This document shows, in pieces, positions 45,513 to 54,534 of a stretch of 64,000 nucleotides of DNA; position 1 is the stretch's first letter; each line of letters opens with the position of its first letter. The notes beneath the pieces were generated by a model. The model saw only the letters and a list, made by a program, of their open reading frames with translations. It searched no databases and was not told the origin of the DNA. The position numbers and the translations under genes were made by a program. The DNA is from Paraburkholderia unamae (lineage in GTDB: Bacteria > Pseudomonadota > Gammaproteobacteria > Burkholderiales > Burkholderiaceae). The stretch spans positions 62,001 through 126,000 of the forward strand of contig NZ_QLSU01000011.1 in assembly GCF_003268775.1 (NCBI RefSeq), read 5' to 3'.

Positions 45513-45980
45513 ATGCAAACATGCCTGTCGAGGTCGTGCGCGGTTGCTGTCGTGCTCGGTGTTGCCGTCCATGGGAACGCGCTCGCGAAAACCGAAGCCT
45601 GCCACCCCGCATCGGAGAAGCAGATCGCTTCACTCTTCGACCGCTGGAACGATTCGCTGAAGACCGGCGACCCGGCGAAGGTCGCGGCGAACTATGCACC
45701 GCGTTCGATCCTGCTGCCGACCGTATCGAACAAACCGCGTTTGACCGTCGAAGAAAAGGAGGACTACTTCAGACATTTCCTTGAGCACAAACCAGTCGGT
45801 ACCATCGATTTCCGCTTTGTCATGGTTGAATGCAATAGCGCCATCGACGCGGGGCTGTACACGTTCAAGTACGCGGACGGTACCGTGGTCAAGGCGCGCT
45901 ACACGTTTACCTACGGGTGGAATGGACACAGTTGGCTGATCACCAGCCATCACTCGTCGAAGATGCCTGAAGGCGATTGA
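45513..45980 (+). CDS. Exported SgcJ/EcaC (SnoaL-like, DUF4440) protein
   Basis: 155 residues. A signal peptide (AVAVVLGVAVHGNALA) precedes an NTF2-like domain: EKQIASLFDRWNDSLKTGDP, VAANYAPRSILLPTVSNKPR, and KARYTFTYGWNGHSWLITSH with SSKMPE at the end, typical of SgcJ/EcaC family proteins. Possibly a periplasmic small-molecule-binding protein or enzyme; reaction unknown. GAGGTGA precedes the ATG. It stands alone between gene-poor stretches. Confidence 0.8.
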   Translation: MQTCLSRSCAVAVVLGVAVHGNALAKTEACHPASEKQIASLFDRWNDSLKTGDPAKVAANYAPRSILLPTVSNKPRLTVEEKEDYFRHFLEHKPVGTIDFRFVMVECNSAIDAGLYTFKYADGTVVKARYTFTYGWNGHSWLITSHHSSKMPEGD

Positions 45981-46257
45981 ACGCGATTCGCGGGGTGGGC
46001 GCGTTCGACAGGGCGCGAGCGATACGTTGGGGGCGCATACGTGTAGCACGCTTGTGATGTCTGGGGCCGGACCTTGGATGACATGGAGTCGCGAAAGCGA
46101 GCGTCAGGAACTGACCGCCTGCTGCCCGATGCGGTCGCCCGAAATCGATCCGAAGCGGCCCCACTACAGAGTCGCGTGGATTGTCGCGTCTTTGGGCGAT
46201 GACGGTGATTCGGCTGCGTAAAAATTGGCGCTTTGCTTATCATCTGTCGCAAAACGA

Positions 46258-46830
46258 CTAGATCGACTTGGGCGTCCCCGCAGCCTTCCCTGGACCTGTC
46301 GCAGGCGCCGCTCCCGGCTCGTCGAAATGGCATTCGAAATAGACGAGGTCATGCCATTCGCCATGAAGATGCATGGCCCTGCTGGCTCGTCCAAACGCCA
46401 CGAACCCGTTTCGTTCCAGGACACGCATCGACCCGATGTTTTGAGGCCGCACAATTGCCTCGACTCGCGACAAATTCAGCTCCCTTGCGGCAATATCCAT
46501 CGCAAGCTTAACGGCTTGAGATGCATAGCCACGTCCGGCAAAGTGCTCTCCTATGCGATATCCAAGCGTCGCCTTGTTGAAATATGGGCGAGTAATGCTG
46601 ACAAGATTGATTCTGCCGACGATCGTATCGTCGAGCCAAACGAGGTACTGATAGGCTCGATCGCCGTCCCTATCGCTCGTTGCTGCTCCTATCGCTTTGC
46701 GAACGGCGGAAGCGCTGTAGTAGTCGTTGGCGCGAGCGTTAATCCATTGCTCGAAGTAGGCACGGTTTTCGACCTCGAATGCCAGTAGCGCATCGGCATC
46801 GCTCAACGTCGGAGGACTGATTTTCAGCAT
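46258..46830 (-). CDS. GNAT acetyltransferase (RimJ/RimL-like)
   Basis: 190 residues from the ATG at 46830 (MLKISPPTLSDADALLAFEV). The acetyl-CoA-binding region is LGYRIGEHFAGRGYASQAVK, followed by the RimJ-type RVEAIVRPQNIGSMRVLERN and GFVAFGRASRAMHLHGEWHD. It would acetylate an N-terminal or small-molecule amine; the substrate is unknown. The open frame upstream of 46830 is not protein-like. GC is lower than in the surrounding operons, suggesting acquisition. Confidence 0.85.
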   Translation of the reverse strand: MLKISPPTLSDADALLAFEVENRAYFEQWINARANDYYSASAVRKAIGAATSDRDGDRAYQYLVWLDDTIVGRINLVSITRPYFNKATLGYRIGEHFAGRGYASQAVKLAMDIAARELNLSRVEAIVRPQNIGSMRVLERNGFVAFGRASRAMHLHGEWHDLVYFECHFDEPGAAPATGPGKAAGTPKSI

Positions 46831-47336
46831 GGCAGCGGAGTTTGTTCGCGACTCGCGGATTGTACAACCGCAGTATTCGCTGTGGAGGGTGTAAAGTCCG
46901 ACGGCCGTCGAAGACTCCTTTCGGTGCGGAACGGCCGCTCGAATGACCATGCTGCGGTGATGAGCAGCGGCCGATATTGGCCGGCCACAGAAACATCCGA
47001 TTTGCACGGAACACCGATCTCCATAGTGCATGGCGACCGGTGGAAATCGGCCCAAAGCGGAGGCGCGAAGCAATTGGAGTCTGTCTTTCGAGTGTGGCGC
47101 TTCTCCCCCAGGCGCGCAGGCGCCTCGTATCAGGCGGGAGATTGGCCGCGCCGATTTGGAAACCGCGGCTAATGCAACGTTTGTCGCCGAATCGCAGTTG
47201 ATGCCTCATGCGCGGGTGGATCCAATAGAGTGCAGTGCACGAGGGAGAGGCGGGACGTGGAGCCGAAGAGCAAAGACCGCATAATACCGGCAGACACCAG
47301 ACGCAACGCCGAACATCACTCGGTGCGGGAGACGCG
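46831..47336. other. Gene-free stretch before the LuxR gene
   Basis: About 500 bases. No ORF here has a recognisable domain or a good start. It must hold the promoters of the divergent GNAT and LuxR genes, but I see no strong promoter pair. Composition resembles the region after selC rather than the operons on either side. Confidence 0.4.
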
Positions 47337-48140
47337 ATGAATGCAGCGACTGAAGATGGCAACGACCTCGTGGAGGTCGTCAGCCGTTTGGGCACCCCGG
47401 AATTCGGCTCGCAACTTTATGCGTATGTTCAGCGGATTTGTCCGGTCGATTACTGCTCGAGTTTCTCTCTTCGGCGCGATGGCGTCGATGTCGTCGCCTT
47501 TAGCGACGCGGCCCGGTTCGGGTCTCTCGTGCGCATCGGCCACTATGCGCAGGGCCAGCTCTGGCAAAGCGATCCCGCGTTGACCCTTGCGAAAGTGCGG
47601 CTGCTTCACGAGGGCCGCGTGGCGACGCGCCTGAGGGTCTCCGATCTTGCCGAGAGCGAACTGAAAGCTACGGTCTACTCTCATCTCGTCGACCGCATCC
47701 TCGTGTGCAGCAAGGAGCGCAACGGCACGTTCGCGCTGAGCCTGCTTCGCTGGGAACGGAGCGCACCATTCGCCGAGGCGGAGGCCGATCGGCTGATGTC
47801 GTCGATGCCGCTGTTGATGGCATTGATCGACCGGCACTGGCTGTGCGTGTCGGCGCGCCGCTCGCCCGTGGAGGCGTTCGAGTCCCTGGCATGCGCCGAA
47901 CGCTGCTTCGCGGAGGCGCTTTCGATGCCGTTGCGCGAAAGGCAGGTTTGCGCGCGCCTCGCCTTCGGCGTCACGCTCGCGGAGACCGGGAAAGCGCTCG
48001 GCATCAGCACGGAAACGGCGCGGAGCTATTGCCAGCGCGCTTATCGACGGCTCGGCGTGGCTTCGCAACGCGAACTCGTTGTCGAGTACATGCGGCTGTG
48101 GCACGCATGGAGCGGCTCTGGCGCGCTGCGTCTGTCCTGA
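47337..48140 (+). CDS. LuxR-type transcriptional regulator
   Basis: 267 residues. The C-terminal HTH is clear: MPLRERQVCARLAFGVTLAE, then TGKALGISTETARSYCQRAY and RRLGVASQREL. The N-terminal 180 residues have no family I can name and lack the residues of acyl-homoserine-lactone-binding domains. GGGAGACGCG precedes the ATG at 47337. It is co-directional with and 168 bases upstream of the Rieske-ADH-ALDH genes, so it is their most likely regulator. Confidence 0.82.
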   Translation: MNAATEDGNDLVEVVSRLGTPEFGSQLYAYVQRICPVDYCSSFSLRRDGVDVVAFSDAARFGSLVRIGHYAQGQLWQSDPALTLAKVRLLHEGRVATRLRVSDLAESELKATVYSHLVDRILVCSKERNGTFALSLLRWERSAPFAEAEADRLMSSMPLLMALIDRHWLCVSARRSPVEAFESLACAERCFAEALSMPLRERQVCARLAFGVTLAETGKALGISTETARSYCQRAYRRLGVASQRELVVEYMRLWHAWSGSGALRLS

Positions 48141-48306
48141 CGGCGTCACCCCAAGGTCGGGGATTGTCCGTAGCCCGTGCGGGGGACAGACGTGCGCCCC
48201 CATTTTCCCTAGAGTCTTCCCATTACGAGCGCGCAAGGCGGCGTCGCCGACGTTACGTGGCGTCGCTGCATGCGCGCATTCCTGTTGTGGAAGAGAAGGG
48301 GAGACG

Positions 48307-48339
48307 AAATGTTCCTGCGAGATGAAATGTTCCTGCGAA
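48307..48339 (+). repeat. 18-bp tandem duplication at the start of the Rieske gene
   Basis: GAAATGTTCCTGCGA occurs at 48307-48321 and again at 48325-48339, giving two in-frame ATGs 18 bases apart and the N-terminus MFLRDEMFLRN. Only the first ATG has a strong ribosome-binding site. Confidence 0.8.
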
Positions 48340-49391
48340 ACGCATGGTATGTCGCCGGATGGGATGCCGAAGTGGCTGGGGATACCCTGCTGCCCAGGCG
48401 CTTGCTGGGCGACGATCTGGTTTTTTTCCGCGGCGACGATGGCGCGATCGTCGCGCTGGAAGACCGCTGCTGCCATCGGCACGCGCCATTGTCAAAGGGG
48501 CAGCGCGAGGGCAATCGCGTGCGTTGCATGTATCACGGTCTGGTGTTCGACGCGAGCGGGCGGTGTGTCGAGGTGCCGGGGCAGGAGCGCGTTCCCGAGC
48601 GGCTGTGCGTTCGAAGCTACCCGGTCGTCGAACGGGACCGTCTGATCTGGGTGTGGATGGGGCTGCCCGAAAACGCGGCTGCGGCGGCGATCCCCGACGC
48701 GCACTGGCACGATTGCGCGAACTGGAGCGCCGAGCGAGGCGGCTATATCCACTACGATTCGAACGTTCAGCTCATTGCCGATAATCTTCTCGACTTCTCG
48801 CATCTCGGCTTCGTCCACAACAAATCGATCGGCACGCGCAAGCAAGGTAGCGTGCGGCCCGAGGTGACGTTCGACGACGAGTCCGTCACGGTTCGCTTCA
48901 CGACGCCCGATAGCCCGCCGCCGCCTTTCGCGCGCGAACTGGGTGCGCTCGCTGAGCGCGTCGACCGCTTCAACTTCTACGTCTGGCACGTGCGCGGCAA
49001 TTACTTCGTCCAGGATTCGGTGATCGCACCGGTCGGCGAGGGATACGAGAGCGCCGACCCCTCCACCATCAAGCTGCATACATTCATCGCACTGACCCCG
49101 CGCGATGCGCAGTCGACGCATTATTTCTGGTCCACCGCACACAATGATTTTCGCTCCACGGCGCCCGATCTGACGCGCAGGTTGACGGCGCAAGTCGCCC
49201 ATGCGTTTCACGAGGACCGCGAGATCATCGAGGCGCAGCAACGGTCGATTGCGGCGGCCCCGGGCGCGCCGATGGCCGCCATTGCCGCGGACGGCACGTT
49301 GCTGCGCGTGCGGCGCATGCTCGACGCCATGCTGAGCCGCGAGGCGCAAGCGTCGCACGCGCCGCCGGCGGCCGAAGGGGCGCTCGCATGA
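48309..49391 (+). CDS. Rieske 2Fe-2S oxygenase, vanillate O-demethylase (VanA)-like
   Basis: 360 residues from the ATG at 48309 (GGGGAG upstream); a second ATG in a tandem duplicate lies at 48327. Rieske ligands are Cys54 and His56 (CCHRHAPLS) and Cys73 and His76 (CMYHG). The mononuclear iron ligands are in ADNLLDFSHLGFVH (Asp158/162, His165, His170). This is the single-component-alpha, VanA/phthalate-like type that hydroxylates or O-demethylates aromatic acids and needs a VanB-type reductase. None is next to it; the reductase at 60449 is the only candidate in the window. It overlaps the ADH gene by four bases. Confidence 0.87.
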   Translation: MFLRDEMFLRNAWYVAGWDAEVAGDTLLPRRLLGDDLVFFRGDDGAIVALEDRCCHRHAPLSKGQREGNRVRCMYHGLVFDASGRCVEVPGQERVPERLCVRSYPVVERDRLIWVWMGLPENAAAAAIPDAHWHDCANWSAERGGYIHYDSNVQLIADNLLDFSHLGFVHNKSIGTRKQGSVRPEVTFDDESVTVRFTTPDSPPPPFARELGALAERVDRFNFYVWHVRGNYFVQDSVIAPVGEGYESADPSTIKLHTFIALTPRDAQSTHYFWSTAHNDFRSTAPDLTRRLTAQVAHAFHEDREIIEAQQRSIAAAPGAPMAAIAADGTLLRVRRMLDAMLSREAQASHAPPAAEGALA

Positions 49392-50443
49392 AGAGCTACG
49401 ACATCGTCGAATGGGGACGGCCGCTGCAAATGCAACTGCGTGAGACACCCGTTCCAGCCGGAACGCAGGTTCTCGTCAAGATCGAGGCGTGCGGCGTCTG
49501 CCATAGCGACCTTCACATCCAGACCGGCGCCCTCGACCTGGGCAACGGCCGCAAGGTGAGCTTCGAGAGCGTGGGCGTCGAACTGCCGTTCACGATGGGC
49601 CATGAAATCGTGGGTACCGTGGCCGCCGCCGGTCCGGACGCTCGCGTAGCCGTTGGTTCGCGCTGCGTGGTGTATCCGTGGCAGGGCTGCGGCCAGTGCC
49701 GCGCCTGTCACGCCGGGCGTGAGCTCGACTGCGATTTCGGCGCGGCGCTGGGCACCCGCCGTCGTGGCGGCTATGCCGACCACGTGCTCGTGCCGCATGA
49801 CCGTTACGTGCTCGACTACGGCTCGCTCGATCCGCTGCTCGCCGCCACCTGCGCGTGCTCGGGGTTGACCGCGTACAGTGCGCTGCGCAAGCTGCCGGAT
49901 CTCGAAGCCGACGACAGCCTGCTCCTGATCGGCGCGGGCGGATTAGGCCTTGCCGCACTTGGCCTCGCGAAGGGCATGACCGCCGCCCGCATTCTCGTGG
50001 CCGACATCGACGACGACAAGCTGGCACAGGCGTCGCGTGCGGGCGCGGCGGGCACGTTCGATCTGCGGCAAGCCGATGCGATGGCCGCGCTGCGTGCTGC
50101 GGCGCCGGCCGGCATACGCGCCGTGATCGACTTTGTCGGCTCGCCGCAAACCACGGAACTGGGCGTGAGCGTCGTCGGGCGCGGCGGCACGGTCGTCGTA
50201 GTGGGTCTCTTCGGCGGGGCGTTGTCGCTCTCTACCGCGCTGCTGCCGATGCGCAACATCGCGCTCAAAGGCTCCTACGTCGGAACCTTGCAGGAAATGC
50301 GCGACTTGCTTGCCTTGCTGCAACGCGAACCGCTGCTTCAGGTGCCCATCGGAACCTATCCGATGTCCCGGATCAACGACGCGCTCGGTGCACTGGGCGC
50401 AGGCAAGGTTGTCGGCCGCATTCTGGCGATGGCTGGCGAATGA
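49388..50443 (+). CDS. Zinc-dependent medium-chain alcohol dehydrogenase
   Basis: 351 residues. The catalytic zinc ligands are Cys38 (CGVCHSD) and His72-Glu73 (MGHE). The structural zinc has Cys101, Cys104, Cys107 and Cys115. The Rossmann loop GAGGLGLAALG is near 178. It oxidises an alcohol with NAD(P). The start overlaps the Rieske stop (ATGA), and an aldehyde dehydrogenase follows, so a Rieske-generated or imported alcohol is probably taken to the acid via the aldehyde. Confidence 0.9.
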   Translation: MKSYDIVEWGRPLQMQLRETPVPAGTQVLVKIEACGVCHSDLHIQTGALDLGNGRKVSFESVGVELPFTMGHEIVGTVAAAGPDARVAVGSRCVVYPWQGCGQCRACHAGRELDCDFGAALGTRRRGGYADHVLVPHDRYVLDYGSLDPLLAATCACSGLTAYSALRKLPDLEADDSLLLIGAGGLGLAALGLAKGMTAARILVADIDDDKLAQASRAGAAGTFDLRQADAMAALRAAAPAGIRAVIDFVGSPQTTELGVSVVGRGGTVVVVGLFGGALSLSTALLPMRNIALKGSYVGTLQEMRDLLALLQREPLLQVPIGTYPMSRINDALGALGAGKVVGRILAMAGE

Positions 50444-50446
50444 ACC

Positions 50447-50473
50447 GGCGGGCCCGGTGCCATCGGGCCCGCC
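50447..50473 (+). terminator. GC-rich hairpin between ADH and ALDH genes
   Basis: GGCGGGCCCG (50447-50456) pairs exactly with 50464-50473 around a seven-base loop. No T-tract follows. It may be an attenuator or mRNA-stability hairpin in the operon rather than an end point. Confidence 0.45.
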
Positions 50474-50491
50474 CTTGATGCGAGAAAACTC

Positions 50492-51943
50492 ATGCAATGG
50501 AATTCGGCTCAGGCCGTGATGGCGCATCTTGCCGCGCATCCGGTCAGGCATTTGATCGACGGAGAGCTGGTCGATTCGGCGGTGCACGCGGGCGTCATCA
50601 ATCCGGCGACCGGCGAGGCCTGCGGCAGCAGTCCGCAGGCTTCGCGCGCGCAGCTCGAACACGCCGTCGCGGCCGCACTGCGCGCGCAGAAGGCGTGGGC
50701 GCAAACCTCGTTCGACGAGCGGCGCACGCGCCTGAAGGCGTTCGCCGACTTGCTGCGAAGCCATGCAGCGGAGCTGGGCGCGCTCGTCACGCTGGAGCAA
50801 GGGCGGCCGCTCACCCTGGCGAGGGGCGAAATCGAGCGCGCGGCGTCGCTGCTGGAAGCCGTGATCGGCATTGAACTCGGCGATGAAGTGTTGCGCGCCG
50901 ACGCGCGGGGCAAGGTGTATTTCCGTTTTCATCCACTGGGCGTGGTCGGCGCGATCGCGCCCTGGAATGTGCCGGTGGGCCTCGCGGTGCCCAAGATCAC
51001 GCACGCGCTCTACGCCGGCAATACGGTGGTCCTGAAGCCTTCGCCCTATACGCCGCTGGCGACGTTGCGTCTCGGCGAGCTGGCCCGCGACCTCTTTCCA
51101 TCCGGAGTCCTGAATATTATCGGCGGGGGCAACGAGATCGGCGAAGCGATCGCCACCCATCCGGACATCGCCAAGATCTCGTTCACCGGATCGGTGCCCA
51201 CGGGGCGGCGTGTCATGGCGTCAGCCGCCGGCCGGCTCAAGCGGTTGACGCTCGAGCTAGGCGGCAACGATGCCGCGATCGTCCGGGAAGACGCTGATAT
51301 CGAACGCATCGCGCCGCAATTGTTTGCGGCGGCCTTCGTCAACAGCGGCCAGGTGTGCATGGCGATCAAGCGGCTCTATGTCCACGAAAGCCTGCATGAC
51401 CGGCTGGCTGCGCTGCTGTGCGAACAGGCGGCAAGCCTCGTCGTCGGCGACGGCTTCGATCCGGCAACGGCGATGGGGCCGGTCCAGAACCTCGCGCAGT
51501 TCGAGTCGGTGAAGGCGGTGCTGCGCGATGTGCGCGCCGATCCCAAGGCCCGCGTCCTCACGGGCGGTTACGCTCGCGAAGGGTGCGGCTACTTCATCGA
51601 GCCCACGGTCGTGGCGGGTCTCGCCGAAGGCACGCGGCTTGTCGATCAGGAGACCTTCGGGCCGGTTCTGCCGATACTGTCTTACCAGACCGACGAGGAA
51701 GCCGTGCAGCGCGCGAACGCGGGGGAATTCGGCCTGGGCGCTTCGGTGTGGGGCGAGGACCTGGGCGCGGCGGAGGCCATGGCGCGCCAGCTCGTCGCGG
51801 GCACGGTCTGGATCAATCGCCACGTGGGTGTCGATCCGCTAGTGCCGTTCGGCGGCGCGAAATCGTCGGGAATCGGCCAGCAGTTCGGGCTTGGCGGGCT
51901 GCGCGACTTCATGCAGCCCGCGGCGATCTACGTGCCTTCGTGA
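50492..51943 (+). CDS. NAD(P)-dependent aldehyde dehydrogenase
   Basis: 483 residues, standard ALDH length. The oxyanion/cofactor blocks GVVGAIAPWNVPVGLAVPKI and FTGSVPTGRRV, the general base Glu255 (TLELGGND), and the nucleophile Cys289 (NSGQVCMAIKRLYVH) are all present. It oxidises an aldehyde to the acid. It follows the ADH gene by 48 bases. It converges on the enoyl-CoA hydratase gene with only 13 bases between them. Confidence 0.92.
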   Translation: MQWNSAQAVMAHLAAHPVRHLIDGELVDSAVHAGVINPATGEACGSSPQASRAQLEHAVAAALRAQKAWAQTSFDERRTRLKAFADLLRSHAAELGALVTLEQGRPLTLARGEIERAASLLEAVIGIELGDEVLRADARGKVYFRFHPLGVVGAIAPWNVPVGLAVPKITHALYAGNTVVLKPSPYTPLATLRLGELARDLFPSGVLNIIGGGNEIGEAIATHPDIAKISFTGSVPTGRRVMASAAGRLKRLTLELGGNDAAIVREDADIERIAPQLFAAAFVNSGQVCMAIKRLYVHESLHDRLAALLCEQAASLVVGDGFDPATAMGPVQNLAQFESVKAVLRDVRADPKARVLTGGYAREGCGYFIEPTVVAGLAEGTRLVDQETFGPVLPILSYQTDEEAVQRANAGEFGLGASVWGEDLGAAEAMARQLVAGTVWINRHVGVDPLVPFGGAKSSGIGQQFGLGGLRDFMQPAAIYVPS

Positions 51944-51956
51944 GCCGCTCACGTCA

Positions 51957-52751
51957 TCATTGACCGACGAAGCGAGGCTCGCGCTTGTCGAGGAACGCGC
52001 GCAGACCCTCTGCGCCGTCACGAGACGCATAGCAGACGTTTTGCGCCGCCGTTTCGCGGGCCAGCGCGTCGCGCATGCCGCCCAGGTGATGGTGTTGCAC
52101 GGCGCGCTTCGCAAGGCGGATCGGCAGCGGCGCATTCATGGCGATGCGGCAAGCGATTTGGCGTGCCGTTTCCATCAACGCGTCCGGCTCGACAACGCGG
52201 CTCACGATACCGAGGCGCAGCGCCTCTGCGGCATCGAGCACCTCGCCTGTGTAGATCAGCTCCAGCGCCTTCGACTGGCCCACGACGAGCGGCAACAGGT
52301 AGGTGCCGCCGTAGTCGGGCATCATGCCGCGCAGCACGTGCGATTGCGCGAACCGCGCGCTGTGCGAAGCGATGCGGAAGTCGGCGGCGAGCGCGAGATT
52401 CATGCCCGCTCCCATCGCGGGACCGTTGACGGCCGCGATCACCGGCTTTGATGCTTCGTACACGGCGAGCAAGGTGCGGTCGCGCGCGGGCTCGATCTTG
52501 TCTTCGAGCGTCTGGCCGTGCACCGCGCGCTCGTGAATCTCGCGCAGATCGCCGCCCGAGCAGAACGCATTGCCCGCGCCGGTCATGATGATCGCGCGCA
52601 CGTCGCGGTCGGCATCCGCCCTGGACATCGCGCTCACGATGTCCTCGCGTAGTGTGCCGCCCAGCGCGTTGCGGCAGTCGGTCCGGTTGAGCGTGATGAT
52701 GGCGATGTGGTCCGCGCGTTCGTACAGGACTTGGCCGATGGCTTGCTGCAT
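51957..52751 (-). CDS. Enoyl-CoA hydratase/isomerase family protein
   Basis: 264 residues from the ATG at 52751, which follows GGAG. The crotonase oxyanion-hole blocks are GNAFCSGGDLREI and AVNGPAMGAGMNLALAADFR; AKRAVQHH and the C-terminal EGLRAFLDKREPRFVGQ follow the family. The open frame upstream is shadow sequence. It hydrates or isomerises an unsaturated acyl-CoA. Last gene of a minus-strand set after the FAD oxidoreductase (40 bases apart). Confidence 0.9.
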   Translation of the reverse strand: MQQAIGQVLYERADHIAIITLNRTDCRNALGGTLREDIVSAMSRADADRDVRAIIMTGAGNAFCSGGDLREIHERAVHGQTLEDKIEPARDRTLLAVYEASKPVIAAVNGPAMGAGMNLALAADFRIASHSARFAQSHVLRGMMPDYGGTYLLPLVVGQSKALELIYTGEVLDAAEALRLGIVSRVVEPDALMETARQIACRIAMNAPLPIRLAKRAVQHHHLGGMRDALARETAAQNVCYASRDGAEGLRAFLDKREPRFVGQ

Positions 52752-52791
52752 ACGTTCGTCTCCATTGGGCGCATGAATGCGCCCGTTTGCG

Positions 52792-54534
52792 TTATCGGGC
52801 AGAAGAAAGGTTCGGCGGGCTTGCCGGCGCTTCCCGGCCGTGCAAAGCGGCAGCCGCATGCGAGGCCACGCGCCAGCCGAACACGAGTGCAGGGCCGAGC
52901 GTCGCACCGGGGCCGGGATAGCTGCCGTGCATGATGGACGCCATGTCGTTGCCGCAGGCGTAGAGGCCTTCGATTGCGTGGCCGTCCGCGCCCAGCACGC
53001 GGCCGTCGGCGTCCGTGCGCAGGCCGCTGCTGCTCGCGGCGTCGGCGGGCCAGATGGCGAGGGCGCAAAACGGCGCGGTGGCGATCGGGCCGAGACAGGG
53101 ATTCGGGCGCTGCGCGGCGTCGCCGTTGAAGCGGCTGACCGGCGTGTCGCCCTTGCCGAATTCGGCGTCGTGGCCGCTTTGCGCATCGGTGTTGTTGCGC
53201 GCAATCGTGCTGGCGAGCGCCTGCGCGTCGATGCCGAGGCGCTGCGCCAGCGCTTGGGGAGTCGCTGCGGTGACGAGATAGCCGGAGCGCTCGTAGCGGT
53301 GCAGGCGGCGCGTGCCCGGCGCAATGACGCCCAGCCCGTATTGACGGATGAACGCCGCATCGCAGATCAGGTACACCGGCAGCCCGGCGGCGCGATCGAG
53401 CATGGCTGCGACGAAGTGGTGATACGACGCGCCCTCGTTGACGAAGCGGCGGCCAGTCCCATCGACGGCGATCAGGCCGGGCTTCGCGCGGTCCAGATAC
53501 AGGTGCGGAAAGAGGCGGTGGCCACCCGGCGCGGGCACGCGCGAGACGGGCTGCCAAAGGAAATCGCCGTGATGGCGCACCAGTTCCGCGCCGGCCTCAC
53601 GGGCAAGCGCGATGCCGTCACCCCGCACGGACGGCGGCGTGAGCGACTCGAACGCCGCCGGATCGAGCCAGGCGCGCAGACCCGCGTGATGGCCGATGCC
53701 GCCTGTGGCGAGCACGACGCCCGCCCGCGCGCGCAAGCGGTAGCGCTGTCCGCGCGCTTCGAAGGTCGCGCCACGAAGGCGTCCGGCCTCGTCCCTGTCC
53801 AGTTCGACGAGCCGCGTGTCGAAGCGCATGTCGACATTGGCCGCGCGCAGACTGTAGAGCAGCCGCCCGACAAGGGCGTTGCCGAGCACGAGCCGGGTGC
53901 CGCGCCGGTAACGCAGGCGGTCGCGGGCATAGCGGGCGACGAGCCGCGCCGTGCGGGCGAACGCCTTCCACGAGCGATAGCGGCGCACGAGGGCCTGCAC
54001 GTCCGCCTTGTTCGCCATCATGCCGCCGAGCACGAGGAAATCGTCGAGCGGCGCGCGCACGCGCGCGAAGTCGTCGCCGAGCAGGCGTCCATCGAACTCC
54101 AGCGGCGAGAGCGCGCGACCGTGGATCGCCGCGCCGGGCGCCTCGACATAATCGGGGTGCTCGCCGCAGCTTGCGAACGCCAGCGCCGTGTGGCGTTCGA
54201 GGAAGGCGATCGCCTCGTTGCCGCTTTCGAGGAACGCGCGGCGTCTCGCGAATGCGCAGTCCGGGCCGCCGATCGCTTCGAGATAGCGCGCGCCGTCCTC
54301 GGCCGTGTCGCCGAATCCGGCTCGCTGCCCGTGCTGGTTGCCCGGCAGCCACAAGGTGCCGGCGGACGTGGCCGTCGTGCCGCCCACCTGCGCCGTGGCT
54401 TCGCACAGCACGACCTTGAGCCCCATATGTGCGGCCGTGACGGCGGCCGTCATGCCGCCCGCGCCCGCACCGACGACGATCAGATCGAAGACCGCGTCGG
54501 CGCTGTCGCCGGCGTTGTCCGCGCGCGTGCTCAT
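52792..54534 (-). CDS. FAD-dependent oxidoreductase, 3-ketosteroid-dehydrogenase/fumarate-reductase-like
   Basis: 580 residues from the ATG at 54534, which overlaps the DUF35 stop (ATGA). FAD binding is VVGAGAGGMTAAVTAAHMGL, followed by GGTTATSAGTLWLPGN. VLATGGIGHHAG, GRRFVNEGASYHHFVAAM, and the C-terminal AIEGLYACGNDMASIMHGSY with PGPGATLGPALVFG are typical of KstD-type enzymes. Such proteins remove hydrogens from a ring or acyl chain next to a carbonyl. Substrate unknown; see the catabolic-cluster finding. Confidence 0.85.
   Translation of the reverse strand: MSTRADNAGDSADAVFDLIVVGAGAGGMTAAVTAAHMGLKVVLCEATAQVGGTTATSAGTLWLPGNQHGQRAGFGDTAEDGARYLEAIGGPDCAFARRRAFLESGNEAIAFLERHTALAFASCGEHPDYVEAPGAAIHGRALSPLEFDGRLLGDDFARVRAPLDDFLVLGGMMANKADVQALVRRYRSWKAFARTARLVARYARDRLRYRRGTRLVLGNALVGRLLYSLRAANVDMRFDTRLVELDRDEAGRLRGATFEARGQRYRLRARAGVVLATGGIGHHAGLRAWLDPAAFESLTPPSVRGDGIALAREAGAELVRHHGDFLWQPVSRVPAPGGHRLFPHLYLDRAKPGLIAVDGTGRRFVNEGASYHHFVAAMLDRAAGLPVYLICDAAFIRQYGLGVIAPGTRRLHRYERSGYLVTAATPQALAQRLGIDAQALASTIARNNTDAQSGHDAEFGKGDTPVSRFNGDAAQRPNPCLGPIATAPFCALAIWPADAASSSGLRTDADGRVLGADGHAIEGLYACGNDMASIMHGSYPGPGATLGPALVFGWRVASHAAAALHGREAPASPPNLSSAR

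Noticed and set aside
45042..45605. Minus-strand frames of 112 and 187 codons after selC
   Set aside because: No recognisable domain and no good start; one overlaps the exported SnoaL-like gene, which has a signal peptide and ribosome-binding site. Kept as gene-poor region.
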